A DNA stretch of 64,000 nt from Paenibacillus sp. NAIST15-1 (GTDB lineage Bacteria; Bacillota; Bacilli; Paenibacillales; Paenibacillaceae). The translations under genes and the position numbers were made by a program. This document shows, one piece after another, positions 9,253 through 18,499 of the stretch. Position 1 is the stretch's first letter; each line of letters begins with the position of its first letter. Location: the NCBI RefSeq assembly GCF_001894745.1, contig NZ_BBYF01000004.1, positions 409,365 to 473,364 of the forward strand. Reading direction: 5' to 3'. The notes under the pieces were generated by a model. The model saw nothing but the letters and a program-made list of their open reading frames with translations, was not told where the DNA came from and searched no databases.

Positions 9253-9927
9253 TTAAGCGGCCTGCTTCACTTGCTTCTGCTTCTTCATTCTTCCTGCAGC
9301 CAATACACCGCCAATGATGACAACGATGAGACCCCATTTCAGAAAGGGGTTCTCTGTAAAGAATCCCTTTACCATTGGCTCATCTACAATCATCTTCGCT
9401 GCTGTCCAGGCCAAGACACCTGCACCAATATAGATAATGATCGGGAACCGCTCCACCCATTTAATAATAAGCGTGCTCCCCCATACCACAATAGGAACAC
9501 TGATGAGCAAACCGAGTACCACGAGAATAAAATCACCATGCGCAGCACCCGCTACTGCGAGCACGTTATCCAGTCCCATAACCGTGTCTGCAATAATGAT
9601 CGTCTTAATGGCTGCCCACAAGCTTCCAGCAGACCCGACATCATGGCTCTTCTCTTCCACAAGCAGCTTATACGCAATCCAGACGAGCAACACGCCGCCG
9701 GCTAAGAGCAGACCTGGTATTTTCAACAGCCATACTACAGCAAGCGTCAACAAGGAACGAAGCGCAATCGCTCCAAAAGTACCCCAGAATATGACCTTCT
9801 TCTGCTGTTCCTTCGGCAAGTTCCGAGCGGTTAACCCAATAACAATTGCATTATCCCCGGCCAGTACTAAATCAATAACCACAATCGCCATCAACGCGGA
9901 CCAGAACTCTGGTGTAAAGAAATCCAT
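9253..9927 (-). CDS. TerC-family membrane protein, Mn-riboswitch controlled
   Basis: A 224-residue membrane protein with about seven transmembrane helices and the two TerC signatures, DLVLAGDNAIVIGLTA (near residue 14) and DTVMGLDNVLAVAGAAHGD (near residue 108), whose Asp/Asn residues are the likely metal ligands. TerC proteins such as YkoY/YceF export manganese or metalate secreted enzymes. The C-terminus is a short basic tail. The ATG at 9927 follows AGGAGAGGG. The long leader contains a yybP-ykoY riboswitch and terminator, so expression should rise with cytoplasmic Mn2+. Orthologue assignment within Bacillus TerC paralogues is uncertain. Confidence 0.9.
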   Translation of the reverse strand: MDFFTPEFWSALMAIVVIDLVLAGDNAIVIGLTARNLPKEQQKKVIFWGTFGAIALRSLLTLAVVWLLKIPGLLLAGGVLLVWIAYKLLVEEKSHDVGSAGSLWAAIKTIIIADTVMGLDNVLAVAGAAHGDFILVVLGLLISVPIVVWGSTLIIKWVERFPIIIYIGAGVLAWTAAKMIVDEPMVKGFFTENPFLKWGLIVVIIGGVLAAGRMKKQKQVKQAA

Positions 9928-10010
9928 AGTACCCTCTCCTCTTATCATGTCATGTATATCTTTTCTTCAATTGCGCACAATTATGAGAAATTTCCCTGGA
10001 CAACCCCCCT

Positions 10011-10050
10011 AAAAAACAAAAATGGCCTTTACCGATCACGGTAAAGGCCA
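10011..10050 (-). terminator. Riboswitch expression-platform terminator
   Basis: On the minus strand a 10-base stem (TGGCCTTTAC / GTAAAGGCCA) is followed by a T-rich tail broken by one G. It sits between the aptamer and the terC start. Its stem sequence nearly repeats the last aptamer hairpin, so the two can cross-pair. Confidence 0.85.
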
Positions 10051-10055
10051 TAAAT

Positions 10056-10168
10056 AAAGACCTTTACCCTGTCGGTAAAGGTCTCGCTAACAATCGAAGT
10101 TGCCAACAAAGCCGGAGGATTATCCTCGTAATGACGACTTTATTGTAACAGCTACTCCCCTTTATAGA
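10056..10168 (-). promoter_or_regulatory. yybP-ykoY manganese riboswitch
   Basis: Reading the minus strand, the aptamer shows the family hallmarks in order: AAAGGGGAGTAGC (10155-10167), a variable arm with a GAGGATAATCCTC hairpin, GGCTTTGTTGG, then GTTAGCGAGACC and the closing hairpin ACCTTTACC...GGTAAAGGT (10059-10083). This is the Mn2+-sensing class that commonly precedes terC/ykoY genes. The terminator that follows implies transcriptional control, with Mn2+ favouring read-through in known members. Confidence 0.9.
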
Positions 10169-10172
10169 TCCT

Positions 10173-10202
10173 ATGTTAATCGAAGAAGGTGCAAGGGGTC
10201 AA
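10173..10202 (-). promoter_or_regulatory. Promoter of the terC riboswitch transcript
   Basis: TTGACC (10197-10202) and TAACAT (10173-10178) on the minus strand are separated by 18 bases and sit immediately upstream of the aptamer. Confidence 0.55.
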
Positions 10203-10291
10203 GGTGTAAAATTACTAAATTTATGTATCGAACCGACTCTCAAAACATTGATTTAGGCTATAAGATGTGGATATCTCTGATCGCTCCCCAT

Positions 10292-10996
10292 TTACTTGTC
10301 GTTCGAGGGCAATAATCCGTATTTCGTTTTCACCCGCAGCAGTATCTTGATCCATATCGCTGAGAAAATCGTAATGAAAAATACATTCGACAGCGCATGT
10401 GCTAAATCAAAATAAAAGCTAGCGACATAAGCGGATACGAATACCTTCCAGTTCAAATGATCATACATGCCGATCAAAAACCATAGATTCATAATCCAAC
10501 CAAACAGGAATCCCCATGAGAACCCGAATATGTTCTTGCCCCACAAGCTCTTCATGAATCTTGTATTTCGCAGCAGGCCTGCCGTAAATCCAATCATCCC
10601 CCAACAGAACATCTGCCAAGGCGTCCACGGCCCTTGTCCAAGGAACATGTTCGATACCACTGCGGCGATACTGCCTACGAGGAACCCTACCTCCGGCCCA
10701 AATACGAGCGCAGACATCATAATGACGAAGGATGTCGGCTGCACGCTAGGCAGTGGCGCGAACGGCACGCGGCTCACAGCCGCAATCGCACCAAGCATCG
10801 CAATCAGCAGAATCTCTTCCGCCTTCATTGTCTTTCGCTCGAAGCGAATGAAGAAGGGCAGCATCGCGAGCCCGATCATCATAAAGCTCAGGGGCAAGTA
10901 GTACTTGTCCATCCATAACACAACTGCCATTACGACTATGGCAGCTGCCATACTTCCCACGTAGATCGTGCGTTTTAATTTCCCCATTGTTCCCAT
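10292..10996 (-). CDS. ECF transporter S (substrate-binding) component, probable cobalamin
   Basis: A 234-residue integral membrane protein with about six to seven helices. The stretch PLPSVQPTSFVIMMSALVFG and the following GFLVGSIAAVVSNMFLGQGP are typical of ECF S components that bind vitamins in the membrane. It is last in an operon with EcfT and a fused EcfA pair under a cobalamin riboswitch, so the substrate is probably cobalamin or a precursor such as cobinamide (inference from context; CbrT-like). The start overlaps the ATPase gene; the ATG at 10996 has AAGGA only three bases away, and the ATG at 10987 (12 bases) is an equal candidate. No S-component motif known to prove B12 binding is visible. 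Confidence 0.8.
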   Translation of the reverse strand: MGTMGKLKRTIYVGSMAAAIVVMAVVLWMDKYYLPLSFMMIGLAMLPFFIRFERKTMKAEEILLIAMLGAIAAVSRVPFAPLPSVQPTSFVIMMSALVFGPEVGFLVGSIAAVVSNMFLGQGPWTPWQMFCWGMIGFTAGLLRNTRFMKSLWGKNIFGFSWGFLFGWIMNLWFLIGMYDHLNWKVFVSAYVASFYFDLAHALSNVFFITIFSAIWIKILLRVKTKYGLLPSNDK

Positions 10997-12648
10997 ACAT
11001 CCTTCACCGTGATCGCTTCGGGCAGGACATCTCCCACTGTGCGATGAATCGTTGTTGTATAGAAGTAGTTGCTCTGCAAGAAGGAGCGTGTATCATCAAC
11101 TGCGGCCATAGCGCCATTGAATAACAAACCGCATCTTGATGCATAGCTGGCCGCAAACTCAATGTCATGACTGACCATGACAATTGTGGTACCCGCTGCG
11201 CGTATCATTTCAAGCAATTCAGCCAACCGGTGCTTGGAAATAGGATCGAGTCCCTTCGTCGGCTCATCCAACAGCAGCAGCTTCGGGTCGGCCAACAAGA
11301 CAAGCATGAGCGCTATTTTCTGCTGCTGCCCCCCACTTATATCAAACGGATGTTTATCCATAATAGACTCGATGTCAAAACGTGCTGCGAGTTCATTCAG
11401 CTTCTCGATGCTGCTATGCTCGCCTAACCGCCTTAGCCGATCCATCAATTGCTCCCTCACCGTGTCTCTAGTGAAATAGAGCATCGGATTCTGCGCGACA
11501 TACCCGATCATCCGACTCCGCTCTACTGTAGACTTCCGCAGCAAGGACTTGCCCGCATACAAGATGTCTCCTCGTTGAGGCTTATGTGCGCCCGCAATTT
11601 GCTGCAGCAATGTGGACTTCCCAGAGCCGTTGGCGCCAAGCAGGGCAAAGAATTCACCCTCTTGAATCGATAGAGACAATCGCTTCAAGACGAGAGGAGC
11701 ATTTTTGTCATAGGTAAAATACAGCTCTTTGCATGTTAACAACGGCTCTAAATGCTGCCCATCAACCTTCACTGCTTCAGACAGGCTCTTCCCAGCAGCT
11801 TGCCGCCGTTCTTGCTTGCCAGCAAGCCATCTTCTTCCCTCTTTCACACTCATAGGTACAGCTCGGGCATCGCTTACTTTCTCTATTCCCAAATAAAGCT
11901 GACTGATAGATGGAAGATACGGCAAAAATAATGCATCTTCATCCTTCCATATTTGCTTCATTACCTGATCAGGAGTGCCAAGATATGCGATCCCCCCCCG
12001 ATTCAGCATGACAAGCTGCGTCGCATGGGGAACAACTTCTTCAATTCGGTGTTCGCTGATTATAATCGTAAGGGAGAATTCTTCATTAATTCGGGAGAGC
12101 AATTGGATGAACTCTTTGGCTGCGATCGGATCAAGCTGAGCAGTAGGCTCATCCAGCAGCAGTACCCTCGGTCTTAATGTCATTACGGACGCCAAATGGA
12201 CGAGCTGCTTTTGCCCGCCAGATAACTCATGTATCGGGAGATGGAGCCATTCCTCCATGCCAAAGAACTGTACGAGTTCCCCCACTCTTCGCTGCATTTG
12301 CGCGGTGGAATAGCCGAGATTCTCCATGCCAAAGGTCAATTCCTGCCACACCGTATTCATGACAATCTGATTGTCTGGATCTTGAAATACCATCCCGATT
12401 TCTTCAATGGATCGTCGCTCATCAAGCTGATCTAGAGCAATTCCTCTATAATAAATACTGCCACTCCGATTGCCTTCCGGCCGTACTTCCCGCTTAAGCT
12501 GGCGAAGCAGTGTAGTTTTGCCTGATCCTGATGGGCCGCACAGCAGCACGAATTCTCCCTCTTCTATGGTGATGGTGATATGATCAAGCGTCTTCTCTGA
12601 ACAATTGGGATACTGAAAACTTACATCTTCGATCTGATAGTGCGCCAT
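10975..12648 (-). CDS. ECF transporter ATPase, two fused ATP-binding domains
   Basis: A 557-residue protein carrying two complete ABC ATPase domains. Domain 1 (about residues 4-235) has Walker A GPSGSGKTTLL, Q-loop VFQDPDNQ, signature LSGGQKQ and Walker B VLLLDEPTAQLDP. Domain 2 (about 310-530) has GANGSGKSTLL, YVAQNP, signature ISGGQQQ and LLLLDEPTKGLDP. Fused EcfA1-EcfA2 subunits occur in vitamin ECF transporters. The longer frame opens at 12735 inside ecfT, but the ATG at 12648 has GGAAGAG upstream and overlaps ecfT by 28 bases, so I use it. It overlaps the S-component gene downstream, consistent with translational coupling. Confidence 0.93.
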   Translation of the reverse strand: MAHYQIEDVSFQYPNCSEKTLDHITITIEEGEFVLLCGPSGSGKTTLLRQLKREVRPEGNRSGSIYYRGIALDQLDERRSIEEIGMVFQDPDNQIVMNTVWQELTFGMENLGYSTAQMQRRVGELVQFFGMEEWLHLPIHELSGGQKQLVHLASVMTLRPRVLLLDEPTAQLDPIAAKEFIQLLSRINEEFSLTIIISEHRIEEVVPHATQLVMLNRGGIAYLGTPDQVMKQIWKDEDALFLPYLPSISQLYLGIEKVSDARAVPMSVKEGRRWLAGKQERRQAAGKSLSEAVKVDGQHLEPLLTCKELYFTYDKNAPLVLKRLSLSIQEGEFFALLGANGSGKSTLLQQIAGAHKPQRGDILYAGKSLLRKSTVERSRMIGYVAQNPMLYFTRDTVREQLMDRLRRLGEHSSIEKLNELAARFDIESIMDKHPFDISGGQQQKIALMLVLLADPKLLLLDEPTKGLDPISKHRLAELLEMIRAAGTTIVMVSHDIEFAASYASRCGLLFNGAMAAVDDTRSFLQSNYFYTTTIHRTVGDVLPEAITVKDVWEQWGN

Positions 12649-13508
12649 AACAGCTCTTCCTTTCCGTTCATCACGATCGGGATGAAGATAAATACCAAGT
12701 AACATGCTGCATGCAGCCAAAGCTGTGGCGACCACTCCAACGACTGCAGCCGTGGATACACTTGGAAGCGATTAACGCCGAACAATCCGCCAATCACAAT
12801 ATTGGCTCCCGTCACGACCATGATCCATAATACAAGGACATCCCTTTTATCCATCTTGTAGGATATTGCACTCGTTCTCTTCCCAACGCCATATCCTCTC
12901 GCACGCATAGAGCTAGCTGTTTGAAGCGCTTCTTCCAGCGACCAGCTAATTAATGTATGCAGGGTCTCCATGCCTTCGCGCATAAGATGCTTCTTGCTGG
13001 CTTTCGGATGCAGGTAACCAAGAACACGTTGAACCGTCATAATCTGCTTCAGCCGTCTCGTCAACAGCGGCACAAAACGGAGGGTTACCGTAATGATAAA
13101 GGCCGTTCGCGGGGCGATTGGGGTTAATAGGTACAATAATTTCTCCGGTGTGATGACGAGATTGTAAGCGACAAATGCCAGCAGTATATTGAGCAGTGAT
13201 AATGCGAATAGAGCACCATATATGATCGATTCCAATGTAATCGGACGGTCGAACACATACCCAAGAATGGTAGCTCCACGACTAGAGAAGAAGGGATTGA
13301 GCAAGAAAATAATCATAGCCATAATCAGGTATCCCTTAATCCCCTTCTTGAGCACTCTCCCTCCATCCAAGGATAGATTCAATAGAACGATACTAAGTAA
13401 AGTAAGAACTGAATATACAGGATGCGTGAACATCATGCATGAGAGCAGCAGTACGGCAAAATAGGCGAAACATAATCGCGGATGTAATGTGGAGAAGCCG
13501 TGTATCAT
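12621..13508 (-). CDS. ECF transporter transmembrane (T) component
   Basis: A 295-residue EcfT-type protein with about five to six hydrophobic helices and the two conserved coupling-helix ARG motifs region: SSMRARGYG (near residue 208) is the canonical Ala-Arg-Gly motif that docks on the ATPases, and the preceding RRLKQIMTVQRVLGY helps form the first coupling helix. The start is the ATG at 13508, one base after the stop of the DUF4430 gene and five bases after GGGGAGAG; the earlier ATG at 13523 lies inside that gene. Operon position between the DUF4430 and ATPase genes implies a single B12-regulated uptake unit. Confidence 0.9.
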   Translation of the reverse strand: MIHGFSTLHPRLCFAYFAVLLLSCMMFTHPVYSVLTLLSIVLLNLSLDGGRVLKKGIKGYLIMAMIIFLLNPFFSSRGATILGYVFDRPITLESIIYGALFALSLLNILLAFVAYNLVITPEKLLYLLTPIAPRTAFIITVTLRFVPLLTRRLKQIMTVQRVLGYLHPKASKKHLMREGMETLHTLISWSLEEALQTASSMRARGYGVGKRTSAISYKMDKRDVLVLWIMVVTGANIVIGGLFGVNRFQVYPRLQSLEWSPQLWLHAACYLVFIFIPIVMNGKEELLWRTIRSKM

Positions 13509-13509
13509 A

Positions 13510-14508
13510 TTAGCTCTCCCCATCCCATAGTCCGTCGTCAGTACCCGCTCCTAAGTCCTTGCCTAGATCCTCCGTATACAGCCATTGAATATGGTCTCCA
13601 GGATGAATCGGCCATACGCCTGCGCTGCGGTTCGGAAATTTACTATTAATGCTGTACATCCAGCCGCTCCCTGAGCCCTTGTCGAACTCATATAAATTAT
13701 CAATACCTTTTACATAAGCAGTTGCACCGGAACCGCTGAAGTCCATTTGAATCTTCTTAGCACGCGTCGCTTTTTTCAATACATCCATTACGGTTTCCGA
13801 ATCGCCAATTTCGATTTCCTCTGTGCTCATGATCGTACCAATATCCGAGGATCCCACAATCGTAAGCTGCACGGTAGTAGTCTGTGGAGGCTTTGCATCA
13901 GGCTGAGAAGCAACTCCTTTGTTCGGTGTAGACTTTCCATCTTGCTTATTGCTGCCCTTGCTCTCCTTTTCGCCTGCATTCCCCTTGCTCTCTTTTGCAG
14001 AAGGAGACGTGCCAAAAGGTTTTTTATCCTTTGGAGTTACATCCGATTTCACAGAAGACTCCGTTGCTTTACTTACGATGCTTTTTCCCTGCGTTGTTTC
14101 AGTAACCTGATTTTTCTGTTGGCCTTCCTCCTTCGTCGATTCTTTACTTGTAGTAGACGGATCAGAGCGTGTGTCCTTGTGATCTGGGTTATCCGTGTCT
14201 CCTGTTTTGCTTCCTATGTCCTGTACTGTATCAGACTTGGGATCAGCTGTTGCTTGAGGCAACGATTCTGGATTCCCTTGATCCTGCTTCTGTTCGGATA
14301 GATTAGCAGTCTCACTTGCCAGATCCTTAGAGGCTTGGCTCGGGTGCTCTTGCTCTTGTGCCGTTGTATGACCAGCCAGCCTCTCATCCTTCGGCTGACT
14401 GCCATTTCCGCCATATATCCATACCGTAGCAATTACAATGGCCAGTACTGCCAGTCCAGCTAACCATTTCTGTTTGTTGCGCTTTATCCACGCAAACCAT
14501 TCGGACAT
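13510..14508 (-). CDS. Membrane-anchored DUF4430 (transcobalamin-like) protein
   Basis: A 332-residue protein with an N-terminal membrane anchor (about residues 15-33, WLAGLAVLAIVIATVWIYG) and a long, low-complexity Ser/Thr/Lys/Asp-rich linker (35-205) that should span the wall. The C-terminal domain, about 210-325, is DUF4430: VQLTIVGS, then YEFDKGSGSGWMYSINSKF and GDHIQWLYTEDLG. This fold matches the beta domain of human intrinsic factor and transcobalamin that caps bound cobalamin. The position between the SLH-anchored DUF4430 protein and EcfT suggests it hands cobalamin from the cell surface to the ECF S component (inference). ATG follows GAGGTGAGGAC. Confidence 0.82.
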   Translation of the reverse strand: MSEWFAWIKRNKQKWLAGLAVLAIVIATVWIYGGNGSQPKDERLAGHTTAQEQEHPSQASKDLASETANLSEQKQDQGNPESLPQATADPKSDTVQDIGSKTGDTDNPDHKDTRSDPSTTSKESTKEEGQQKNQVTETTQGKSIVSKATESSVKSDVTPKDKKPFGTSPSAKESKGNAGEKESKGSNKQDGKSTPNKGVASQPDAKPPQTTTVQLTIVGSSDIGTIMSTEEIEIGDSETVMDVLKKATRAKKIQMDFSGSGATAYVKGIDNLYEFDKGSGSGWMYSINSKFPNRSAGVWPIHPGDHIQWLYTEDLGKDLGAGTDDGLWDGES

Positions 14509-14578
14509 GTCCTCACCTCTATGCCATGCATAATCGTTGATGATGCAAGCTTGCTATCATGTAGTTCCGCTCATACGG

Positions 14579-14604
14579 AAAGAAGGAGATTGCTCTCCTT
14601 CTTT
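14579..14604. terminator. Intercistronic hairpin inside the B12 operon
   Basis: A perfect 11-base stem (AAAGAAGGAGA / TCTCCTTCTTT) with a TTGC loop lies just after the SLH protein gene. It has no T tract on the minus strand (CCGTATG follows), so it is more likely a partial terminator or mRNA-stabilising element that lowers or sets downstream expression. Confidence 0.5.
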
Positions 14605-14617
14605 CTGATCGTGCAAA

Positions 14618-17600
14618 TTATTGAATGCCGTGCAGTCTTACCATGACAACAGCAGCCATTTCCCGTGTCACATGAAGCTGTGGTTTAAAGTAACCGTCCT
14701 CACCCGACATCAGACCTGCTTGATAGGCATATTTGACGTAGGGCAATGCCCACTCAGCTACTTGCTGTTGATCTTTCGGTCCTGCCGATGAATCTGCATC
14801 TTTCGGAAGACCCTTCATTCGTATGAGCATAGCTGCCATCTCTTGTCTCGAAATCGCCTGGTTCGGTGCAAATTTATTTGCCGAAACACCCGAAATCAGA
14901 CCTTTTTCTTTCGCAGTGGCAACATATCCTGCATACCAAGACGAAGCACTTACATCGGTAAATCCTGAATCTGTGCCTTGTGGCTGTAAACCAGCAAATT
15001 TCACGATCAATGCCGCGAACTCAGCCCGACTTAATTCCCGCTTCGGTTCAAATTGGGATGCGTCCTTATCTTTACCCGTACCCTGCATAAACCCGAGTTC
15101 CGTCGCTTTATGGACTGCTTCTTTTGCCCAAGCAGAAATGGAGGCATCGTCTGTGTACGTTATTTTCTCATCCTTTGGCTTCTGCGTGCCCGTTGATGCG
15201 GCGTCCGTCATCACATACAGGCTTGTTCGATTCGTCAACACGCGATCATAGGCTGTCAGCGCAAGCAATGCTTGCTGTGTTGCCATATAATTGCTCGCTT
15301 CGCCTCGTGAATGCGCAAATCCGCCGTCTGTATTGAAATACGTGCGCAGTGCTTTCAGCAAATCCCCATCCTTCTTCACGAATCGCTTGTCTTCCAAGTC
15401 AATTCCAAGACCGGACAGCGCAATAATCACCTGCGAGATGCTCTCACTCGTTTCAACACCCCATGCTTTAAATCCGCCGTTAGCGAGTTGTTGCGAAGAC
15501 AACCAAGACAATGCCTTATCTGTGGCTGCTTTGACCTCTTTGCGATCTTGATATTTCGCCAATGCCTGCAGTGACATAGCAGTCATATCGATGTCGCTCA
15601 CAGCATTAGACTCTTTGCTAAGCGGGAACCCGCCGTCTGAATTTTGTTGAGCAAGTAATTGCTGAATCAGCTTATCCCTTGTCCAGAGTGCATCGTTTGG
15701 AACAACTGTTTTGTTCGCATCCAAGGCTAATAAAGCAAACACGAGACCGTTCGTTCCTTGATTTGTCATGCGCCCATTATTATAGATTTTCTCTAAGAGG
15801 TTGAAGCCTGCTACATTACTTGGATCCTTGCCGATTGCCGTAACAGCCAAAGCCATGCGTTCATAGTCAGTAACTAATCGGAATTCTCCTTTTTTCTCTT
15901 TTACATAGTTTTCTAGAATCGCGTAATACGTAGAAGGAACTTTCTTACCTGAACGAGCCAGCGCCATGACGTCCCAATCATTAAAGTTGTCTTGAACGGT
16001 GAATTTGCGGTTGCTTAGTATCCATGCTGAAGCACCGTCAATAAGGCTCTTAAGCTTAGCAGACTCTTCTACCTGCTTCGGTGTAAGCGCGCCACCGCCC
16101 GTTCCTGCCCCCCCTGGGTGAACTGGCAATCCAGGTTTTCCTGGGGTTTCCTTGTTTCCTTCGAATTTATTGCCAACATCTTCGCCTAAATTTGTCGTGT
16201 ACTGCCAACGAAGGACATCGCCATTCTTCAAGTTGTAGATTCCCGCACTATAGTTCGGGAACTTACCGTTGACGGAGTACATCCAACCACTCAAGCTCCC
16301 ATTATCGAACTCTGCCAACCCATCGATTGCCTGAATATAGAGGTTAGCCCCTGAGCCGGTGGATTCAATGGAAATTCCTCGTTTCTCAGCAATACGTTCA
16401 AGCGCTGTATACGCTGTATCTCCATCCTGCAGTTCGACGCGAACTGGTGCAATGATATCCCCTTTGCCTATGGTACGCTTTTCGACCGACAATGTGATCG
16501 TATTTGTGACCGGAGGGACTACGCCTCCACCGTTTCCATTACCGGTCTCCTTTATTTTCGAAATATAAGTTACAAATTCAGTGAAATGATTGGTCTTAAC
16601 GATCAAATCGCCGTTAAGTGCATAAGAGTAGACTTCTTCATTCCGTTCTGAGGAATTATCGTATTTTGGAATCGACGTAAATATTCCGTTTTCATTAATG
16701 AACCCGGCTTCCTTATCTCCTTGCCCCTTCAAGATGAGGGTTACGTGTTGATTGAATCGGATCTCCTGATCACCGCCCACTTTCAAGCGGAGATCAATTC
16801 CCGTTGTCTCCTTGTTTACAAGGGACAAACCCTCGTTGACCTTCGTAAGCAAATTATCATTACTTATCCCCAAACTATGGGGTAGCTCAAGTCTCTTGTC
16901 CCATGTCGAAATTACAACCGTTTTCGGTGCTATTTCTAAGTAAGTACTGCTCGTTACCGAAATTACGTGTGGCAGTTCATCCTTAAGAAATTCAAGTGTT
17001 ACTTTACTTGAGGATAATGGATCCAGATAAGTTCCTTCGGTGACGCTCGTTTGATGCTCGCCAACTAAGACTGTCCTGCCATTTGTCTGCGATTGATCCG
17101 GTGGAAGCTTCACCTCTGCAAGTCGATTCCACGCCGACTTTCCATGCTTGATATCAAGTAATGCGACTAGGGCTTGCTCCGTGGACATCCGGTTTGTAGC
17201 GTTATCCGTTACTTTCCATTTAAATGATCCGTTATTTTGTTGAAAACGTGCATATGCATCAATAACTGTGTTGCCGGACTTTCTCCACTTTGCTGACAAG
17301 ACATCATCGCCTGCCGCAACCAATCCCGATACGGATGTAGATAAGCTATTGGAATTATCTCCAGATCCCCATGTACCAACGGAATCAAACCCTCCGTTGT
17401 CCAATTGGCGTTTTTTCAACAATTCCTTAGCTCGTTCAATTGCCGCATCTACCGCGCTCTGTCCTTGGTATTGACCAAGTGCAAGCAGCGCCATACCAGT
17501 AATGTCAGTATCACCCGAACTGCCGGTAGCTGACAATCCATAACCTCCGTCGGCATATTGTGCTTTAAGCAGATAATCGAGCGCTTTTTGCTTGGATGAG

Positions 17601-18127
17601 GCATTCCATGACCCCATATCCTGACCAAGCTTTTCCCCAGCGTTTAAGGCAAGCATTGCCCAAATGTGTTTATTGACTCCACCAATGGCACCCGTTGTTG
17701 GATCTTGCTGAGCTGCCAGTTCAGCCCACAGATTCCGGTTCGTCTCCCAAGCGTGAGCCGGATTCTTTCCTAATGCAAGCAAACCATAAATATATCGAAT
17801 ATGATCGGTGCCTCCTGCATTTGGCCGGAGTCTTGGCTCTTTCGTTTCCCATGTAGGTAATCTCCAAGTCCCATCATGCAAATCTTGACCCGCGCTCCAC
17901 AGAGCAACAAGCTCCCACCATGAATCACTCACAGCATCTTGATTAGAAACATCCTTATAATAGTCCTTATAATATTGAACCGTTTGTTCAATCATGTTAT
18001 TTAACTGTGTATTGCCCTGCCCACTAGCCGCTCTTATGACTTGTGGCTGTACAAGAGATAACAACAACACGATACTTAGTAATGCAGACAAGCTCTTCTT
18101 CAACATTCTGTTCGTAATCATCTTCAA
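14618..18127 (-). CDS. SLH-anchored surface protein with alpha/alpha barrels and DUF4430, probable cobalamin binder
   Basis: A 1169-residue secreted protein. Residues 1-34 are a signal peptide (LLSIVLLLSLVQPQVIRAAS). About 45-340 form prenyltransferase/squalene-hopene-type alpha/alpha repeats (DNGGFDSVGTWGSGDNSNS, YADGGYGLSATG). About 385-535 is a beta-rich spacer; 545-650 is DUF4430 (EFDNGSLSGWMYSVNGKFPN). A Gly/Pro linker precedes a second alpha/alpha region at 690-965 (NSDGGFPLSKESNAVSDIDM). Three SLH repeats at about 995-1169 bind the cell wall. The alpha/alpha barrel plus DUF4430 pairing is that of intrinsic factor and transcobalamin. With a cobalamin riboswitch upstream and an ECF transporter downstream, cobalamin capture at the surface is the likely role. 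Start is TTG at 18127, seven bases after AAGGAGA. Confidence 0.85.
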   Translation of the reverse strand: MKMITNRMLKKSLSALLSIVLLLSLVQPQVIRAASGQGNTQLNNMIEQTVQYYKDYYKDVSNQDAVSDSWWELVALWSAGQDLHDGTWRLPTWETKEPRLRPNAGGTDHIRYIYGLLALGKNPAHAWETNRNLWAELAAQQDPTTGAIGGVNKHIWAMLALNAGEKLGQDMGSWNASSKQKALDYLLKAQYADGGYGLSATGSSGDTDITGMALLALGQYQGQSAVDAAIERAKELLKKRQLDNGGFDSVGTWGSGDNSNSLSTSVSGLVAAGDDVLSAKWRKSGNTVIDAYARFQQNNGSFKWKVTDNATNRMSTEQALVALLDIKHGKSAWNRLAEVKLPPDQSQTNGRTVLVGEHQTSVTEGTYLDPLSSSKVTLEFLKDELPHVISVTSSTYLEIAPKTVVISTWDKRLELPHSLGISNDNLLTKVNEGLSLVNKETTGIDLRLKVGGDQEIRFNQHVTLILKGQGDKEAGFINENGIFTSIPKYDNSSERNEEVYSYALNGDLIVKTNHFTEFVTYISKIKETGNGNGGGVVPPVTNTITLSVEKRTIGKGDIIAPVRVELQDGDTAYTALERIAEKRGISIESTGSGANLYIQAIDGLAEFDNGSLSGWMYSVNGKFPNYSAGIYNLKNGDVLRWQYTTNLGEDVGNKFEGNKETPGKPGLPVHPGGAGTGGGALTPKQVEESAKLKSLIDGASAWILSNRKFTVQDNFNDWDVMALARSGKKVPSTYYAILENYVKEKKGEFRLVTDYERMALAVTAIGKDPSNVAGFNLLEKIYNNGRMTNQGTNGLVFALLALDANKTVVPNDALWTRDKLIQQLLAQQNSDGGFPLSKESNAVSDIDMTAMSLQALAKYQDRKEVKAATDKALSWLSSQQLANGGFKAWGVETSESISQVIIALSGLGIDLEDKRFVKKDGDLLKALRTYFNTDGGFAHSRGEASNYMATQQALLALTAYDRVLTNRTSLYVMTDAASTGTQKPKDEKITYTDDASISAWAKEAVHKATELGFMQGTGKDKDASQFEPKRELSRAEFAALIVKFAGLQPQGTDSGFTDVSASSWYAGYVATAKEKGLISGVSANKFAPNQAISRQEMAAMLIRMKGLPKDADSSAGPKDQQQVAEWALPYVKYAYQAGLMSGEDGYFKPQLHVTREMAAVVMVRLHGIQ

Positions 18128-18159
18128 TGTCTGATCTCCTTAATATGTCGATATGAAGG

Positions 18160-18196
18160 CAATAAAAAAACATCTTCCCTTGTTAGAAAGATGTTA
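18160..18196 (-). terminator. Terminator of the cobalamin riboswitch
   Basis: On the minus strand an eight-base stem (AACATCTT / AAGATGTT) with an 11-base loop runs straight into seven Ts. It lies between the aptamer and the TTG start, so cobalamin binding probably promotes termination. Confidence 0.85.
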
Positions 18197-18295
18197 GGTA
18201 ACCACTTCGGTGCAGCCAAATACACTAGTAATCTCCTACTAGCAGCACGAATAAACATCCCCCTCCCATCCTCGTGAGAAATATAGAGCACTTAT

Positions 18296-18462
18296 ATGGC
18301 AGGTCTCCTGGCTTCGCATCATCGCTCGACAATCCACCTTCCCGTTAACTCAGTTAACAGTGGATAAAAGCCTTGATTGTCAGCTCTGCGTTACAGTGGC
18401 GGGACCGCGTCGAACTTGCATCGACTTCCCTATTAAGCTGCGCATGCACAGCACCATATAAA
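18296..18462 (-). promoter_or_regulatory. Cobalamin (AdoCbl) riboswitch
   Basis: Reading the minus strand, the B12-box class landmarks appear in order: GGTGC near 18456, TTAATAGGGAA, GGTCCCGCCACTGTAA, a long variable arm, and the B12 box AGCCAGGAGACCTGCC (18298-18313). Spacing and order match the classic AdoCbl aptamer. It controls the five-gene surface-capture and ECF operon downstream. Confidence 0.95.
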
Positions 18463-18499
18463 CTATTTCTATGTAATTGCGATAAGAATACGTGGTTTT

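Noticed and set aside
13747..14301. 184-codon plus-strand frame opposite the DUF4430 linker
   Set aside because: It is the mirror of a low-complexity Ser/Thr/Lys region, which often gives long antisense frames.
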